The notes under the pieces were generated by a model. It had not been told where the DNA came from. It ran no database searches and was given only the letters and a program-made list of their open reading frames with translations. A DNA stretch of 64,000 bases from NCBI GenBank assembly GCA_903772945.1, contig CAICTM010000277.1, forward strand, positions 1 through 64,000, given 5' to 3'. The stretch comes from Seminavis robusta (taxonomy: Eukaryota; Bacillariophyta; Bacillariophyceae; Naviculales; Naviculaceae). Positions 1 to 10,057 of the stretch are shown piece by piece. Numbering within the stretch: the first letter of the stretch is position 1; every line of letters starts with the position of its first letter. The position numbers and the translations under genes are program-made.

Positions 1-247
1 CCATATCCAGCCAGTAAGGGTCCAAAGTACTGTGTCAACAGAACACACAATATCAATCCCTATCCTTAACAAAGAAAATGTCCCTTATGTCTTGGCAAAA
101 CTTACACCGTGTTTATCCGGACACACTAGTGAGTCTGCAAGCCAGCCAGAACTGGTACCCATAGAAACTACTGTGTCCAGCTGAACACACAATATTAATC
201 CCCATCCTTAACGAGGAAAGTTCCCCTATGTGACCAAAACAGCTGCA

Positions 248-294
<47 letters not shown>

Positions 295-568
295 CACACA
301 CAACACACACACACCAGCAAGCAACGGTATACCCCATGGATAAACTCCAATGGTAGATTCGTCTAGATTAACTCCTAGTAGTTCACACACTCTCACACAA
401 CATCACACTCTCACACACACTCAACGTACACACACCTACACACACACACACACACACACAACACAGCCATTAGAACAGACGCCGAAGGCTGATGCCCTCA
501 ACTGTCAAAAAAGAGATTTGATTCTTTGCCAAATCCAACACTGTGTTAAACTGAACACACAGTCTACT
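1..568. repeat. Truncated repeat-element copy interrupted by AC microsatellite
   Basis: Positions 1-240 resemble the interior of the inverted-repeat element at 932-1383: both contain the ACTGTGT..CAACAGAAC block, the CCTATCCTTAAC block and the GTCTTGGCAAAAC block. Positions 487-568 match that element's left arm (GGCTGATGCCCTCAACTG and onward). Between them lies the microsatellite. I read this as an older copy of the same element, cut by the window start and expanded by AC repeats. No gene is supported here; the open frames are translations of the repeat. Confidence 0.55.
243..313. repeat. (AC)n dinucleotide microsatellite
   Basis: A nearly pure run of alternating A and C, lightly broken by AAC near its end. 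A second, shorter AC-rich tract lies at about 380-470. Confidence 0.95.
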
Positions 569-600
569 GTAGTCTATCGATAGCCAACCAAAACCACACA

Positions 601-895
601 TTGGTACTCGGAGTATGTTTTACCAGTAACAATTAATATTTACCTCATCCTTTATGACGGACGTACAGACTAACTTGCAAACAACATAGTTTGGTACTCG
701 AGTATGTTTTACCTGCTAACAATTATTATTTACCCCATCCTTTATGGCGGACGTACATACTAACTTGCACACACACATAGTTTGGTACTCGGAGTATATT
801 TACCAACTAACAATTATTATTTACCCCATCTTTATGCGCGGACGTACAACTAACTTGCACACACAGCGACGTACAGACTAACTTGCACATACAGC
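601..895. repeat. ~90-bp tandem repeat, about three copies
   Basis: Three consecutive units each begin with TTGGTACTCGGAGTAT or a close variant, pass through TAACAATTATTATTTACC and end with GGACGTACA..ACTAACTTGCA. The last copy carries an extra partial duplication of the ACGTACAGACTAACTTGCAC end. No coding potential. Confidence 0.85.
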
Positions 896-931
896 GATAA
901 AAGTGTGAAAGACCCTCAGTCGTTGAGGGCA

Positions 932-1383
932 AAGAACAAGCAGCCGGAGGCTGATGCCCTCAACTGTCAAAAAAGAGATTTGATTGGTCAAATCACTTTA
1001 CTGTGTTCAACTGGACACCTATGATAGCAAGTCTCCATAGCCAGCCAGTACGGGCACAGTGGTACGGTACCCATGGGTCCAGAGTACTGTGTCCAACAGA
1101 ACCACAAATATAATCCCTATCCTTAACAAGGAAAATGTCCTTATGTCTTTGGCAAAACCTCCACGTGTTTATCTGGACACATAGCGAGTCTGCATAGCCA
1201 GACCAGTACTGGTACCCATGCGTAGAAACTACTGTGCCCAACAGAACACACAAGATAGACTTGCTAGTGTGTCCAGTTGAACACGGTAAAGGATTTGACC
1301 AAAGATGTTAAGGATTCGATTGGGGAATCCAATCAAATCTCTTTTTGACAGTTGAGGGCATCAGCCCCCGGCTGCTTGTTCTT
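932..1383. mobile_element. MITE-like element with ~100-bp inverted arms
   Basis: The left arm begins AGAACAAGCAGCCGGAGG at 932 and runs through GATTTGATTGG to about 1034. The right arm is its reverse complement, from about 1250 to 1383, and includes GTCCAGTTGAACACGG and CCAATCAAATCTCTTTTTG. The centre holds the unit also found at 1-240. Long arms, a short non-coding interior and a second copy in the window fit a non-autonomous foldback or MITE-type element. Target-site duplication was not identified. Confidence 0.7.
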
Positions 1384-1698
1384 ATCGAGTGAAGGCCTGG
1401 TACGGGTGCAGGGATGAATGATTGGTCAATGAGAAGGCGTCATTTGTTTGGTTGACTGTTGCAACAAACTCTTGGTCAAGCAGGGAAAGGGGGGATATTC
1501 ACTCTCAAGATAAACTTATTTCCCCCATCCCCATACCGTACCGGTACCAAGAGAAGTTCGCATCCAATGAGAGGTGCGCTTCCAGAAAGAAACGGTGAAA
1601 CGGTGAAACGGTGCGTTGTCATTATTTTTTCAGCATCTTCCTGATACCGGTACCATCTACTGATCCTACATCCTACATCCAACAAGCTTGCAACCAAC
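1384..1698. other. Upstream region of the beta-hydroxylase gene
   Basis: About 300 bases between the inverted-repeat element and the ATG at 1699. It holds a short tandem GGTGAAAC..GGTGAAAC repeat near 1595-1612, several ACCGGTAC words and a doubled CATCCTACATCC shortly before the start codon. No promoter motif can be assigned with confidence. Confidence 0.4.
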
Positions 1699-2976
1699 AT
1701 GTCTACCGCTGTCCGACAACGCAATGTGAAGCATGTTGGCAATGGAACAGCTGGCTCATCTCATTTGGATGTTTCCATGGGAAATGCGACCACGAAGAAG
1801 TCCGATGCTAGTTCCCACAAACAACAACTGCTCTTGGCCAGTTTGATATCGCGCAAGAATGCCGTCTACTACATTCCTCTGCTGGTCTTTTGCTACATTT
1901 TTGGCCCCACGGCCATGCATGCCCCCAAGGCGATCTATGTGTGGGCATCTCATGGATTTGTGACCGAGTTCTTGTTGGGTGCCGGGATTAGAGATATGGT
2001 CGGCAGCTTGGTGGTAGATCCGAATCAACTCATGGTGGGAGATGTGAATCCTCCAACGCCCTTGGCCGCTTACAAGGATATTGTGCTGGAGGAATATGAG
2101 CAATATCGCAAATCTCATGACATTCCCATCATTGCCAACCTCGACCCAGACGAACAGGTATGTCATGTCTGATAGTTACAAAGAGCACAGTACCACAAAG
2201 ATGGTGCTTCTCTCGTGTGGCATTATGCAATTTGCTAACAAGTAACCTGTGCTGTTACGTGCCTTTTTTGGGATTATTTCAGGGACCACTCGACACAAAG
2301 GGGGTGTGGAAGACTCTCTTCCTCAAGACCATGGGACGCTATACCTGTGCAGCATCTCACTTCCCCAAGACCCTGGAAGCAGTCCGCAATTCTGGCTTTA
2401 CTGCCTATTCCATCATGTTTTCTAGGTTGGCCCCAGGACAAAAGATTGAACCAGTACGTATACTACAAACGAGTTTGTTCAGCATGTAACACTTGGAAAA
2501 GAAAGACTCATCCAAAACTCCAATTTCGCTGTTCTCCAACATGCACAACAATCTACACACTCTCTCGCACAATCAAATATTGTTATTGACAGCACACGGG
2601 CTTTTCCAAAATTATTCAAATTTATCATCTGGCCCTCAAGGTCCCAAAAGCGGAAACACCCGACAAACGACCCTATATTACCGTCAAGGGATGTGACGAT
2701 ATTGAAGAAACCATCAATTGCAGAAGCGAAACGTACCACTGGACTGAAGGAAAAGAATTCATCTTTGACGATTCTTTTACTCATTATGCGGAAAATCCTA
2801 CCAATGAGGAACGACTGGTGCTCTTCTTGCACATTAAGCGAATTGACTTCAAGGGATGGAGAGAAGAATTCGTTGCTTCCGTGTTTTGTTACATTTTTAG
2901 TTGGGTGCCGTTTGATGGAGTGCTCCGACTGGTTCGTGGAACCGAAGCGACCTGTGCCGCTACGGCTGCACACTAA
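1699..2976 (+). CDS. Aspartyl/asparaginyl beta-hydroxylase-like 2OG-Fe(II) oxygenase
   Basis: Three exons, 1699-2157, 2283-2453 and 2593-2976, give 337 residues. Both introns are phase 0, with donors GTATGT and GTACGT and acceptors TTTCAG and GACAG. Residues about 51-70 (VYYIPLLVFCYIFGP) form a single membrane helix, suggesting a type II anchored enzyme. The C-terminal half fits the Asp/Asn beta-hydroxylase fold (PF05118): KIEPHTGFSK joined across the second intron, YHLALKVP, then WTEGKEFIFDDSFTHYAEN and RLVLFLHI. The His of the SFTH segment is a probable iron ligand and the Arg of ERLVLF a probable 2-oxoglutarate contact. Family members hydroxylate Asp/Asn in EGF-like domains or act on other substrates; the substrate here is unknown. 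The exon joins restore the HTG motif, which supports the gene model. Confidence 0.82.
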
Positions 2977-3154
2977 TCATGTGTATGTGGAGCAAGCGCA
3001 AACTTTTGCAAACTAGAACATGTTGCATGGATCGATAGGGAACATTATTGACTCTTTGAAGATTGTTGTTTGCTCATGCGCTGCAAGCGAACAACGTAAT
3101 TTTAGACAAGCTAACCGACATACAAAATCTAGTAGAAGGCGTGGCGAGATGGAT

Positions 3155-5038
3155 TCACAGTGGGGGCATGTTCTTGGCATTTTGGACTCTTTTCTGGTGA
3201 AAGTTGGTTGTTGAACCCTCTAGTGTTTGCGATCCCAGCAATAGACTCGTCTTGCCCGAGTACGATGGCCCCATCCACCGAGCCAACTTTTGCTCGGTTA
3301 TCCCGTGTAAGGATGCCAACTCGTCGATTCGATTTAGAATGCTGCTTTCAGCTGTCGTATTCCTTCTTGGCACGTTTGGTTTTCGAATGGCTGTAATCAT
3401 GACATTCTTGGCCGTGTGTTCGCCTCCAATAAACTCAAACACTTGCACTTGGTATCCTGCCGCTTCCAACAACAGGGCACGGAGAGAATCCGTCACCGTT
3501 TCGGCGTGACGTTCGCGGTACACATTGTGTCGCAAAATGTCCGCCAATGGATGAGGTTGTTTTTTATTATTATCGGTACGGGCCAGGAGTGCATCGAGTT
3601 GTGGTCGCACTTGTTTGTGACAGCAGGGAGCCACCACGATAATATTGGCGCCTCGGGATATACCACACCAGAGAGCGTCATCTGTTGCGGTATCGCAAGC
3701 ATGCAACGCAATCAAAATGTCAAGCGAGTTGTTGTGGTTGTCATTCTCGCTGGACGCAGCTGTCACCATGCTGGATTCAATCGATCCTTCTTGAAAGACC
3801 AGTCCGTCAAAGTCCAAACCCAGCGATCGGGCAATGTCATTGACCTCACGAACCAGTTTGGGTCTCATATCAATGCCAATCGATTTGACGGCTGTTTCCT
3901 TGCCAAACTTGGAAACCAGGTAGGAATGTAAGGAAAAAGTCAAATATCCACGCCCGCAACCCATATCCAGTACGGAAACGCAATCCGACTGCTGCTGATT
4001 GTTGGCGCCAGAACACTTTTCTACCAGATTCCCGACAATTTCCACAAACTTTTGGCATTGTCGCAATTTGGAAGCCATGGCCCTCTTCGGCTTGCCCTGA
4101 GTATCGGTTACGCCCAAAGCTTGAAGAAAGGCGGATTGGCTGTTTAGCGGCACTTGTTTGGATCGATCATGATCTTCCACCACTGCAGTCGATGGAGCAT
4201 TACTATTGGTATCTGAGGTGGGTGCCTTCAACTTGGCTCGTTTGAGTCGAGGTTTCTTGGCAGTAAAGCCTACGTCCAGCTCCACAGTGTGTTGGGAAGT
4301 TGTCAGAATTCCCCGCTGAATCCCCAACATGTGTGCAAGGTCTCTGTCTTCCAACACATTATCACCCCATTCCGAGGCAGGGATATAGTTGTTGTTGTTG
4401 CTGTTGCCGCCATTGAGTGGGGTATCTCGAAGATCCAGTATTTCCAGAAAAGCATCATGGATCATCCGATGGTCACTTTTGCTGCCTTGCAATGGCCAAT
4501 TCTTGGCAATGTCCGTGGCGCTATGATATTTGAAGGTAACTTGCAGGAATTCCCGTCCCTTCAATTGAATCCGTCGGCCATGTATTTGTTTGACACAGCC
4601 TCGCAAGGCTTCACCGTCTACTAGCTGCGCTTTGTTGTTCTTTTTCTTGCTGCTGCTGCTGCTGCTCGGTCCACGAAGTACCAGTGATACAAAGGTCCCC
4701 TCCTGGATAGAAGTGGTAATCTGGTCGACAAAGGCTTCTTTCAGTTCGTCTCGAAGAAGGAGCTTCTTCTCGTTGACAGAGGAAGATACATCTTTGTCAC
4801 TCGCAGCCACTGGTAAAAAACTACATGAGCTCCTGCGACATGGTGCAAATCTGTTGCTGATCCGTCCCTGGTGGCTTGGGGCCTTCCTTATTGGAACGAG
4901 TAGGAAACCAGCCACAGACGACCTGCCAGTAATGTCATGGTACAGCAGTAGCAGAAAGGCAATGGAGCCCAACCGATGTCGCAACCAAACCTTCCTTCCG
5001 CTGCTGGAAGGCGGTCGCACAAACAAGTGTCTTGACAT
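3155..5038 (-). CDS. SAM-dependent methyltransferase (Methyltransf_32-like), possibly plastid-targeted
   Basis: A single exon of 627 residues, starting at ATG 5038; the open frame begins 21 bases earlier at a TTG. Around residues 355-370, VLDMGCGRGYLTFSL is the SAM-binding motif I, followed by an acidic motif II region (IGIDMRP). Near residue 445, LHACDTATDDAL and then VVAPCCHKQ are typical of the methyltransferase family PF13679, which includes METTL25-type proteins. The N-terminus has a hydrophobic stretch (IAFLLLLYH) followed by VAGFLLVP and a basic, Ser/Arg-rich region. That arrangement resembles a diatom bipartite plastid presequence, though the canonical ASAFAP form is not exact. A poly-Ser/Lys linker lies near residue 130. 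The methylated substrate is unknown. It faces the hydroxylase gene tail to tail, with about 180 bases between stops. Confidence 0.8.
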   Translation of the reverse strand: MSRHLFVRPPSSSGRKVWLRHRLGSIAFLLLLYHDITGRSSVAGFLLVPIRKAPSHQGRISNRFAPCRRSSCSFLPVAASDKDVSSSVNEKKLLLRDELKEAFVDQITTSIQEGTFVSLVLRGPSSSSSSKKKNNKAQLVDGEALRGCVKQIHGRRIQLKGREFLQVTFKYHSATDIAKNWPLQGSKSDHRMIHDAFLEILDLRDTPLNGGNSNNNNYIPASEWGDNVLEDRDLAHMLGIQRGILTTSQHTVELDVGFTAKKPRLKRAKLKAPTSDTNSNAPSTAVVEDHDRSKQVPLNSQSAFLQALGVTDTQGKPKRAMASKLRQCQKFVEIVGNLVEKCSGANNQQQSDCVSVLDMGCGRGYLTFSLHSYLVSKFGKETAVKSIGIDMRPKLVREVNDIARSLGLDFDGLVFQEGSIESSMVTAASSENDNHNNSLDILIALHACDTATDDALWCGISRGANIIVVAPCCHKQVRPQLDALLARTDNNKKQPHPLADILRHNVYRERHAETVTDSLRALLLEAAGYQVQVFEFIGGEHTAKNVMITAIRKPNVPRRNTTAESSILNRIDELASLHGITEQKLARWMGPSYSGKTSLLLGSQTLEGSTTNFHQKRVQNAKNMPPL

Positions 5039-5700
5039 CTTTGTTGACGTGCATTCCAAAAAATGGATCTTGTTGTGGCTGTGGCTGCTTTCTTGGTGGG
5101 TGATGGATTGTCTGACGTCAGCTACAGGAACATAAGGTACCTGGTACCCAGGTAATGTACCGGTACGGTATACTCACACAAACCCGGGCGTTCCTGGAAT
5201 CAAGCCCAGGACGCTGAACCATGCGTGGTGAGGTGTGGGTGTGTGGGACCTGGATTGGGTACCGTATATGCTCGGGTAAGCCCAGGTGCGGGGCATGGAG
5301 ATGGCAAGGAGCTAGAGTAGTGTTTTCGTTCTGAAGTGGAGCCTAGTAGTAGAGAATGAACAGGAGTACGGTTGGCCCTAGTGTTGGTCCGGGAGCGGGA
5401 CCAGAACTGTCCTGGTGTTGGTCCAGAATGATCGGGGACCTGGAGATGGATTGTGCTGGACAAACAAAGTTCTGGTTTGAAGCTGCACAGGTGGTAGAGG
5501 GATATAACATGGCGCGGCGAATGGTCAGTGTCTACCGGTATATGTTTACGAGCTGCACCGGTACCCGAAGCAAACGACCATGTTTCATTGCGCTTTGGCA
5601 TGAGTTTCAATGCAACTACTAGCTGGTGACGTGCATTGCTTGGGATGGGTAGCCTTACCGAACCGCATTACTTGCGTGAAGCACTGTTCTCCCAGGTTCA
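5039..5700. other. Intergenic region with GGTACC/ACCGGT words
   Basis: No gene recognised. The stretch contains clustered palindromic words (AAGGTACCTGGTACCCAGG at about 5135, GTACCGGTACGGTA at about 5157, CACCGGTACCCG at about 5555), a GACGTCAG site at about 5113, and a GGACC/GGTCC-rich segment at 5385-5440. Confidence 0.4.
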
Positions 5701-6555
5701 TCAGGCTGTCTCTTCGACGGACTTGCCCGCTTCTGCAGAAGTCAGAGGTTCGACCAATTCCATCTTTTCTGGTGGCTCGACATTGAAGTCATCTTTGTCT
5801 TTGTTACACACTTGCTGATGAGCCTCATTCTTGTATTTGTCCAGATCGGGGCGAAAGACGGCAACAATTCCAATGGTAAAAGCCGACCAACACCAAATGC
5901 TGCAAGCCTCGGACGTATTCCAGAATCTGATATAGATGGAAAGCGACGTAATAGCCTGAATCACTATAAAACCAACAAATTCCTGCCACGGCATGGGAAC
6001 AGTAGCGCCCCCCATCAAACAGCTGAAACCATACACCGAAACAGCGATATACAAAAGCCAAGGAAAGTTTTCCAAACCGCCACCGTCAATCTTATTGAGG
6101 CTCAGGGCACAAATCCATTGTTGGTGGTGGTTGGGGCCAACTCGAGCACACCAAGTACCTGTGTGTACCACAGCCCAAGTGATTCCTATCATCAAAGACA
6201 TCCACCCCAAAAAGGATGCAGCTCTGAAAAAAATGTTGACTCGACGGGAAAGCAATGGGTTCCCTCCCTGTATGTACCCTCGGATCAATCCCACCCACAC
6301 TATGGAAAATGCGGAATAGGTTGCGCCAAACGAAAATACAGTAGCCCGCACGGAGCAGGCATCTGGATTCTCTGTTGTCGCCAATGCAAGAGTGCCATCC
6401 CACCACAACAGAAATTGAAAAAGCTCTTGCGCTGCAAGAACCAGCAAGCCGAAACCGTACGTCACGTCCTCCCCGCGACGACGCCAACACATGAACATGC
6501 CCATTAAAACATCCAAAATGGTAAAAGCCAAGGATACTTCAGTACTCCAACACAT
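5701..6555 (-). CDS. Polytopic membrane protein beginning MCWS
   Basis: Starting at ATG 6555 gives 284 residues; a TTG lies 33 bases upstream. The protein opens MCWSTEVSLAF and has about seven hydrophobic helices, including WMSLMIGITWAVV, FPWLLYIAVSVYGF and EFVGFIVIQAI, then a charged C-terminal tail of about 45 residues. The N-terminal MCW followed by a helix, with tryptophans scattered through the membrane segments, recalls polytopic proteins of unknown function found in algae and some giant viruses (I recall the DUF5765 group, from memory only). No transport or enzyme motif is visible. Function unknown. Confidence 0.7.
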   Translation of the reverse strand: MCWSTEVSLAFTILDVLMGMFMCWRRRGEDVTYGFGLLVLAAQELFQFLLWWDGTLALATTENPDACSVRATVFSFGATYSAFSIVWVGLIRGYIQGGNPLLSRRVNIFFRAASFLGWMSLMIGITWAVVHTGTWCARVGPNHHQQWICALSLNKIDGGGLENFPWLLYIAVSVYGFSCLMGGATVPMPWQEFVGFIVIQAITSLSIYIRFWNTSEACSIWCWSAFTIGIVAVFRPDLDKYKNEAHQQVCNKDKDDFNVEPPEKMELVEPLTSAEAGKSVEETA

Positions 6556-6930
6556 GTTTCCCACCGACTGATATGGGACGGTGGACAATCACATGAATGA
6601 ATGTAAAGGCAAGATGTACCTCAACTTTGAGGATCCTCACCGCAGTATTGCCCCAGCAAAACAGCAGAAGAAGGAAGGATGACAGCTTGACATACTAGTA
6701 TCCGATGGGTACGGTACCGTATGCGACTACGTTTGGAAGCATGTGCACGTGTGCACGGTGGAAGAGAATATTAATACTCGTACTTCCGCGGACTGGCTCC
6801 GGTACTGAAAGGCTTAAGAGGTACACGTGTACTGTGTAGTGAAGAATATGGTACCGGTACTGGTACCAGCCACATGAAGGTCATGAACCGTACCGTACCT
6901 GGTACCGGTGCCTGTCCGTTCGTTACGCAA
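6556..6930. other. Intergenic region, palindrome-rich
   Basis: No gene. GTACGGTACCGTATGCG at about 6709, GGTACCGGTACTGGTACCAG at about 6849 and CGTACCTGGTACCGGTGCC at about 6894 form a dense cluster of overlapping GGTACC and ACCGGT palindromes downstream of the LRR gene. Confidence 0.45.
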
Positions 6931-9246
6931 CTATGCACACGGACAATCACAGCCGCAAAGCAGCGGGTTGTCAGTACTACAGCTAAAGCTGACGACAAGG
7001 CAAGCTTCTGGAGGAATGGATCCCGAAATGGATGTGCCTCGAATGGATAACTTTGTCAAGGATGCATGAACTGCCAAATCTATCAATGCCAACGGGATGG
7101 TCCCAGACAGCTTTGGATTGCCATCCAAGCGAAGCTCTTGCAGACTAGTGAGCAGGCCCAGTTCAGATGGAAGCTGCCCTGCCAGCTGTGGGTTGCTACT
7201 GGCCTTTAGCAGTATCAAAGAACGACTCAACTTGCCCAGTTCACTGGGGAGCTCCCGAGACAATTGATTGTTGTTGATCACCAGCTCCACCAAATCTGAA
7301 CACTTGCCAATGGATGTTGGAATGGTGCCTGCGAATTGAGCACCTTCCGACAGAAAGAGCCGTAACTTGGGGAAACGCTCACCAAAATCAGCTGGCAGAG
7401 TTCCTCTTAAGTTGGCGTTGTTGCCAATCAAAAGATCAGTGAGGTTTGATAGATTCCAAAACTCCGTGGGGAGTTCACCAGCGAAGTCATTGTCCAAGAA
7501 GGAAAGCTGTCGAAGTGAATTGGAGAGGAGTCCCAGCTCACTGGGAACTGTCCCGGTCATGAGGTTGCCAAAGACTCGAAACTCAATCAAATTGGGCATT
7601 AAACCAATATTGGAAGGGATGGTACCTCGAATTTTGTTCTTGCCAACACTGATGCTCTCTAGTGATGTGATGAGGCTGATTTCCTGTGGCAGAGTCCCTG
7701 CCAGAGAATTAAAGCTGAGAGCAAGGTTCTTGTAGTTTCCATCATCAAAACAAGTCTCTTGTTCCTTGACAGGAGTCTTTGAGAACCAGATGCATTCATG
7801 GTATTCGTGTGACAGCCATGGTTGGGTTCCATTGATGTAAATCTGACGGAACAGCCCTGATGTCGGTTCAGGCTGTTGCTGCAATTTACGGCGGAGAAAT
7901 GTGGAACGCGGCATTGAATCCCATTCTTGTGAATCTGTTGTGCTTATAGCTGTACTTTCTTCATAGAGCCATCTTCCTCCCAAACTGTTGTTAGTAGATG
8001 GCTGTGAAATGGTGGTATTGGTACTGTAGTTGCTGGTTCCACTCTGGTTGCCAGGTTCTGATGTCAGAAGGAATCCTGGTGTAGGCATGGGTCGAAAATT
8101 TGTGTTGATGACAACAGATCCCCCTCCTTTGTATTTCCAGTGGGTAGGTCCCATTGTGGCATAGTAGAAGATTGCCAGAACAAACCGTTGCAGGAGACGA
8201 TCTTCGGTGTGATTATTAACTGCAGCATCTTGACGGAGCCACTGGTATGCTTGGTATTGAGGACTGGTGGTGTCATGATTTTGAATGAAGTCCAAGGTGG
8301 AGTTGGGCACTCTGTGAAGGATTGGCATGAAGAATACATCATTGTATACATCTGGTTTTGGGAGTATCGTTGTTGAATTCTGATCAGGAATTGTAGTGCT
8401 GGTGGCAGCAGAATCTTTGTCAATTGGATCATCCGCGTGCTTATTCTTGGTAGCTGCCAGTCCCACAGTCAAGCCAACTGCTGCTAGGACCACCAAGACC
8501 AAACTCAACAAAACCCACCATTTTTGGTTCTGCTTGTCATTTGTATTGTCGACAGCCGTATCCGAATCCTTAGGTGGATCTACAACCTGAACCGCAACTT
8601 GACGATTGGCTGGGTTCTCAACCTCTCGGGCATGTACAAGTCCCTGATGGTAGTTCATGGCTTGTACATCGGACATTGATACTGCGGATTCACCAGCCCC
8701 CCTGTTCTCTAATGGTTGTGGAGAACACGCGACGGCATCCTCCAGGTTCCTATCCACACTGTTTTCCACGCCCAATATATCCTGTACGTTGACAGAGTCC
8801 TGTCTCCATCCAGGTACCTCGGCGTATGCTCCTGGCAACGATGTATCATGAGACTGTGCTGCTGGAGATGGATTGTTTGCGGACGGGAGAGGCTGAATGT
8901 CCTGGAGGAATGAAGGCGGTGTTGTTGTCAATGGATCTGCTACTCCTGCAGCCGTTTTCGTGGCGGTATTTTTATTCGATCCTTCGCTGCGAACAGCCAC
9001 AGCCACAGCGCCAGGACGAGCTACGGTTACATTTGAAATTGAGCCCACTTTCCGATCGTCTTTGCTGTTCGGGTTGCTGATGATTGATTCGAACGACGCA
9101 AGATTCTGTTGGGTCTTTTTCGTGGCTTCCACCTTCTCAGGAGCCTCGGCAGAAGAAACATCATGGATTGCACCTTGGTTATCACCGGCAAGAGCAATCA
9201 GACTCTCATCTTTCACCTCTTCTTGCTTCTGCCCAGAATCTTGCAT
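6931..9246 (-). CDS. LRR protein with one membrane helix
   Basis: A single exon of 771 residues. Residues 1-238 are polar and probably disordered. Residues about 241-265 (VLLSLVLVVLAAVGLTVGLAA) form one membrane helix. Residues about 300-500 are a non-repeat region rich in Asn-x-Ser/Thr sites, with HECIWF and a cysteine pair. Residues about 509-745 carry roughly nine plant-type leucine-rich repeats (for example LSGTIPLALIDL, GTIPSNIGLMPNL, GELPTEFWNLSNL). The end is capped by CDCPCA. The GTIP/GxLP signature is the plant-specific LRR class, which makes an extracellular or lumenal receptor-like ectodomain likely. There is no signal peptide and no kinase: the N-terminus would be cytosolic and could only signal through partners. 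Proteins of this plan are expanded in some diatoms; ligand unknown. Confidence 0.85.
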   Translation of the reverse strand: MQDSGQKQEEVKDESLIALAGDNQGAIHDVSSAEAPEKVEATKKTQQNLASFESIISNPNSKDDRKVGSISNVTVARPGAVAVAVRSEGSNKNTATKTAAGVADPLTTTPPSFLQDIQPLPSANNPSPAAQSHDTSLPGAYAEVPGWRQDSVNVQDILGVENSVDRNLEDAVACSPQPLENRGAGESAVSMSDVQAMNYHQGLVHAREVENPANRQVAVQVVDPPKDSDTAVDNTNDKQNQKWWVLLSLVLVVLAAVGLTVGLAATKNKHADDPIDKDSAATSTTIPDQNSTTILPKPDVYNDVFFMPILHRVPNSTLDFIQNHDTTSPQYQAYQWLRQDAAVNNHTEDRLLQRFVLAIFYYATMGPTHWKYKGGGSVVINTNFRPMPTPGFLLTSEPGNQSGTSNYSTNTTISQPSTNNSLGGRWLYEESTAISTTDSQEWDSMPRSTFLRRKLQQQPEPTSGLFRQIYINGTQPWLSHEYHECIWFSKTPVKEQETCFDDGNYKNLALSFNSLAGTLPQEISLITSLESISVGKNKIRGTIPSNIGLMPNLIEFRVFGNLMTGTVPSELGLLSNSLRQLSFLDNDFAGELPTEFWNLSNLTDLLIGNNANLRGTLPADFGERFPKLRLFLSEGAQFAGTIPTSIGKCSDLVELVINNNQLSRELPSELGKLSRSLILLKASSNPQLAGQLPSELGLLTSLQELRLDGNPKLSGTIPLALIDLAVHASLTKLSIRGTSISGSIPPEACLVVSFSCSTDNPLLCGCDCPCA

Positions 9247-10057
9247 CCTGCTACCGGTATAGTGCTTTAGTTGACTTCCTTGCCTTCTGGGGTTCGTAGC
9301 GACGACTTCAACAACGGCTTTGTTTGTCCCGTACTAATACTAGTATGACCGATGCTGGTTGGTGTCTGGCTGGGCCACCAGGTGGCGTTGTAGCAGTACT
9401 AGCTAGTAGACTATTCTTTGGAAAGTTATTGTGGCTGTGTTGGATTTTTGACGATGGACAGAGCGAGAAGTGCGTCCGTTCGAGGGCACCGGGTCGGAAA
9501 AAGTCGTTGTGACCGCTGGAAGTGGTTCCTCTCGGAGGCGACTTTCTAAAATGCGACTTACGTTTAGTTCCAGGAAGTCCGCACATGCCTCCCTGCAACT
9601 CACGCGCGACGCTCCCTACCGGTACAACTTTTGTGCGAATCAATCCTTTTATGCATACTTTTGTGCAATTTTTGGGTAATGCGAAGCATGCATGAAGGGG
9701 CCCTCATCAAGACCCAAAGGAGCAAGCAGTACTCTACGAGGAACCTGTGCCTACTGCCTACCAGTATGTCCCGATGAAACGAATGATGAATCGAAGACAA
9801 TACGGTCACCACTGGTAGCTATGACATAGCTGGGCAGTCACAGAGTGGCACCATACCCATCAATTTACCCGGGTGGCTTGCCCATGTCTTGTTGGGAGGT
9901 GAGCGCTGGTGTTGCCCGCCCAATACCGGTAGCATGGACTGCACTCAAAGATAGAACAATACCAAGACTTATTTCAAGGATACCGGTACATGTGTACCTG
10001 CTACAGATCCAAAAGGGCCACCCTCACAGGTGGCAGCTATCATAGACACACACCATG
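9247..10057. other. Intergenic region between LRR gene and peptidase
   Basis: About 800 bases. I see short palindromes (TACCGGTA near 9254, 9620, 9925 and 9982) and no conserved coding frame, RNA gene or mobile element. Confidence 0.4.

Noticed and set aside
113-337. Minus-strand open frame of Cys/Val repeats
   Set aside because: It is a direct translation of the AC microsatellite and has no non-repetitive coding content.
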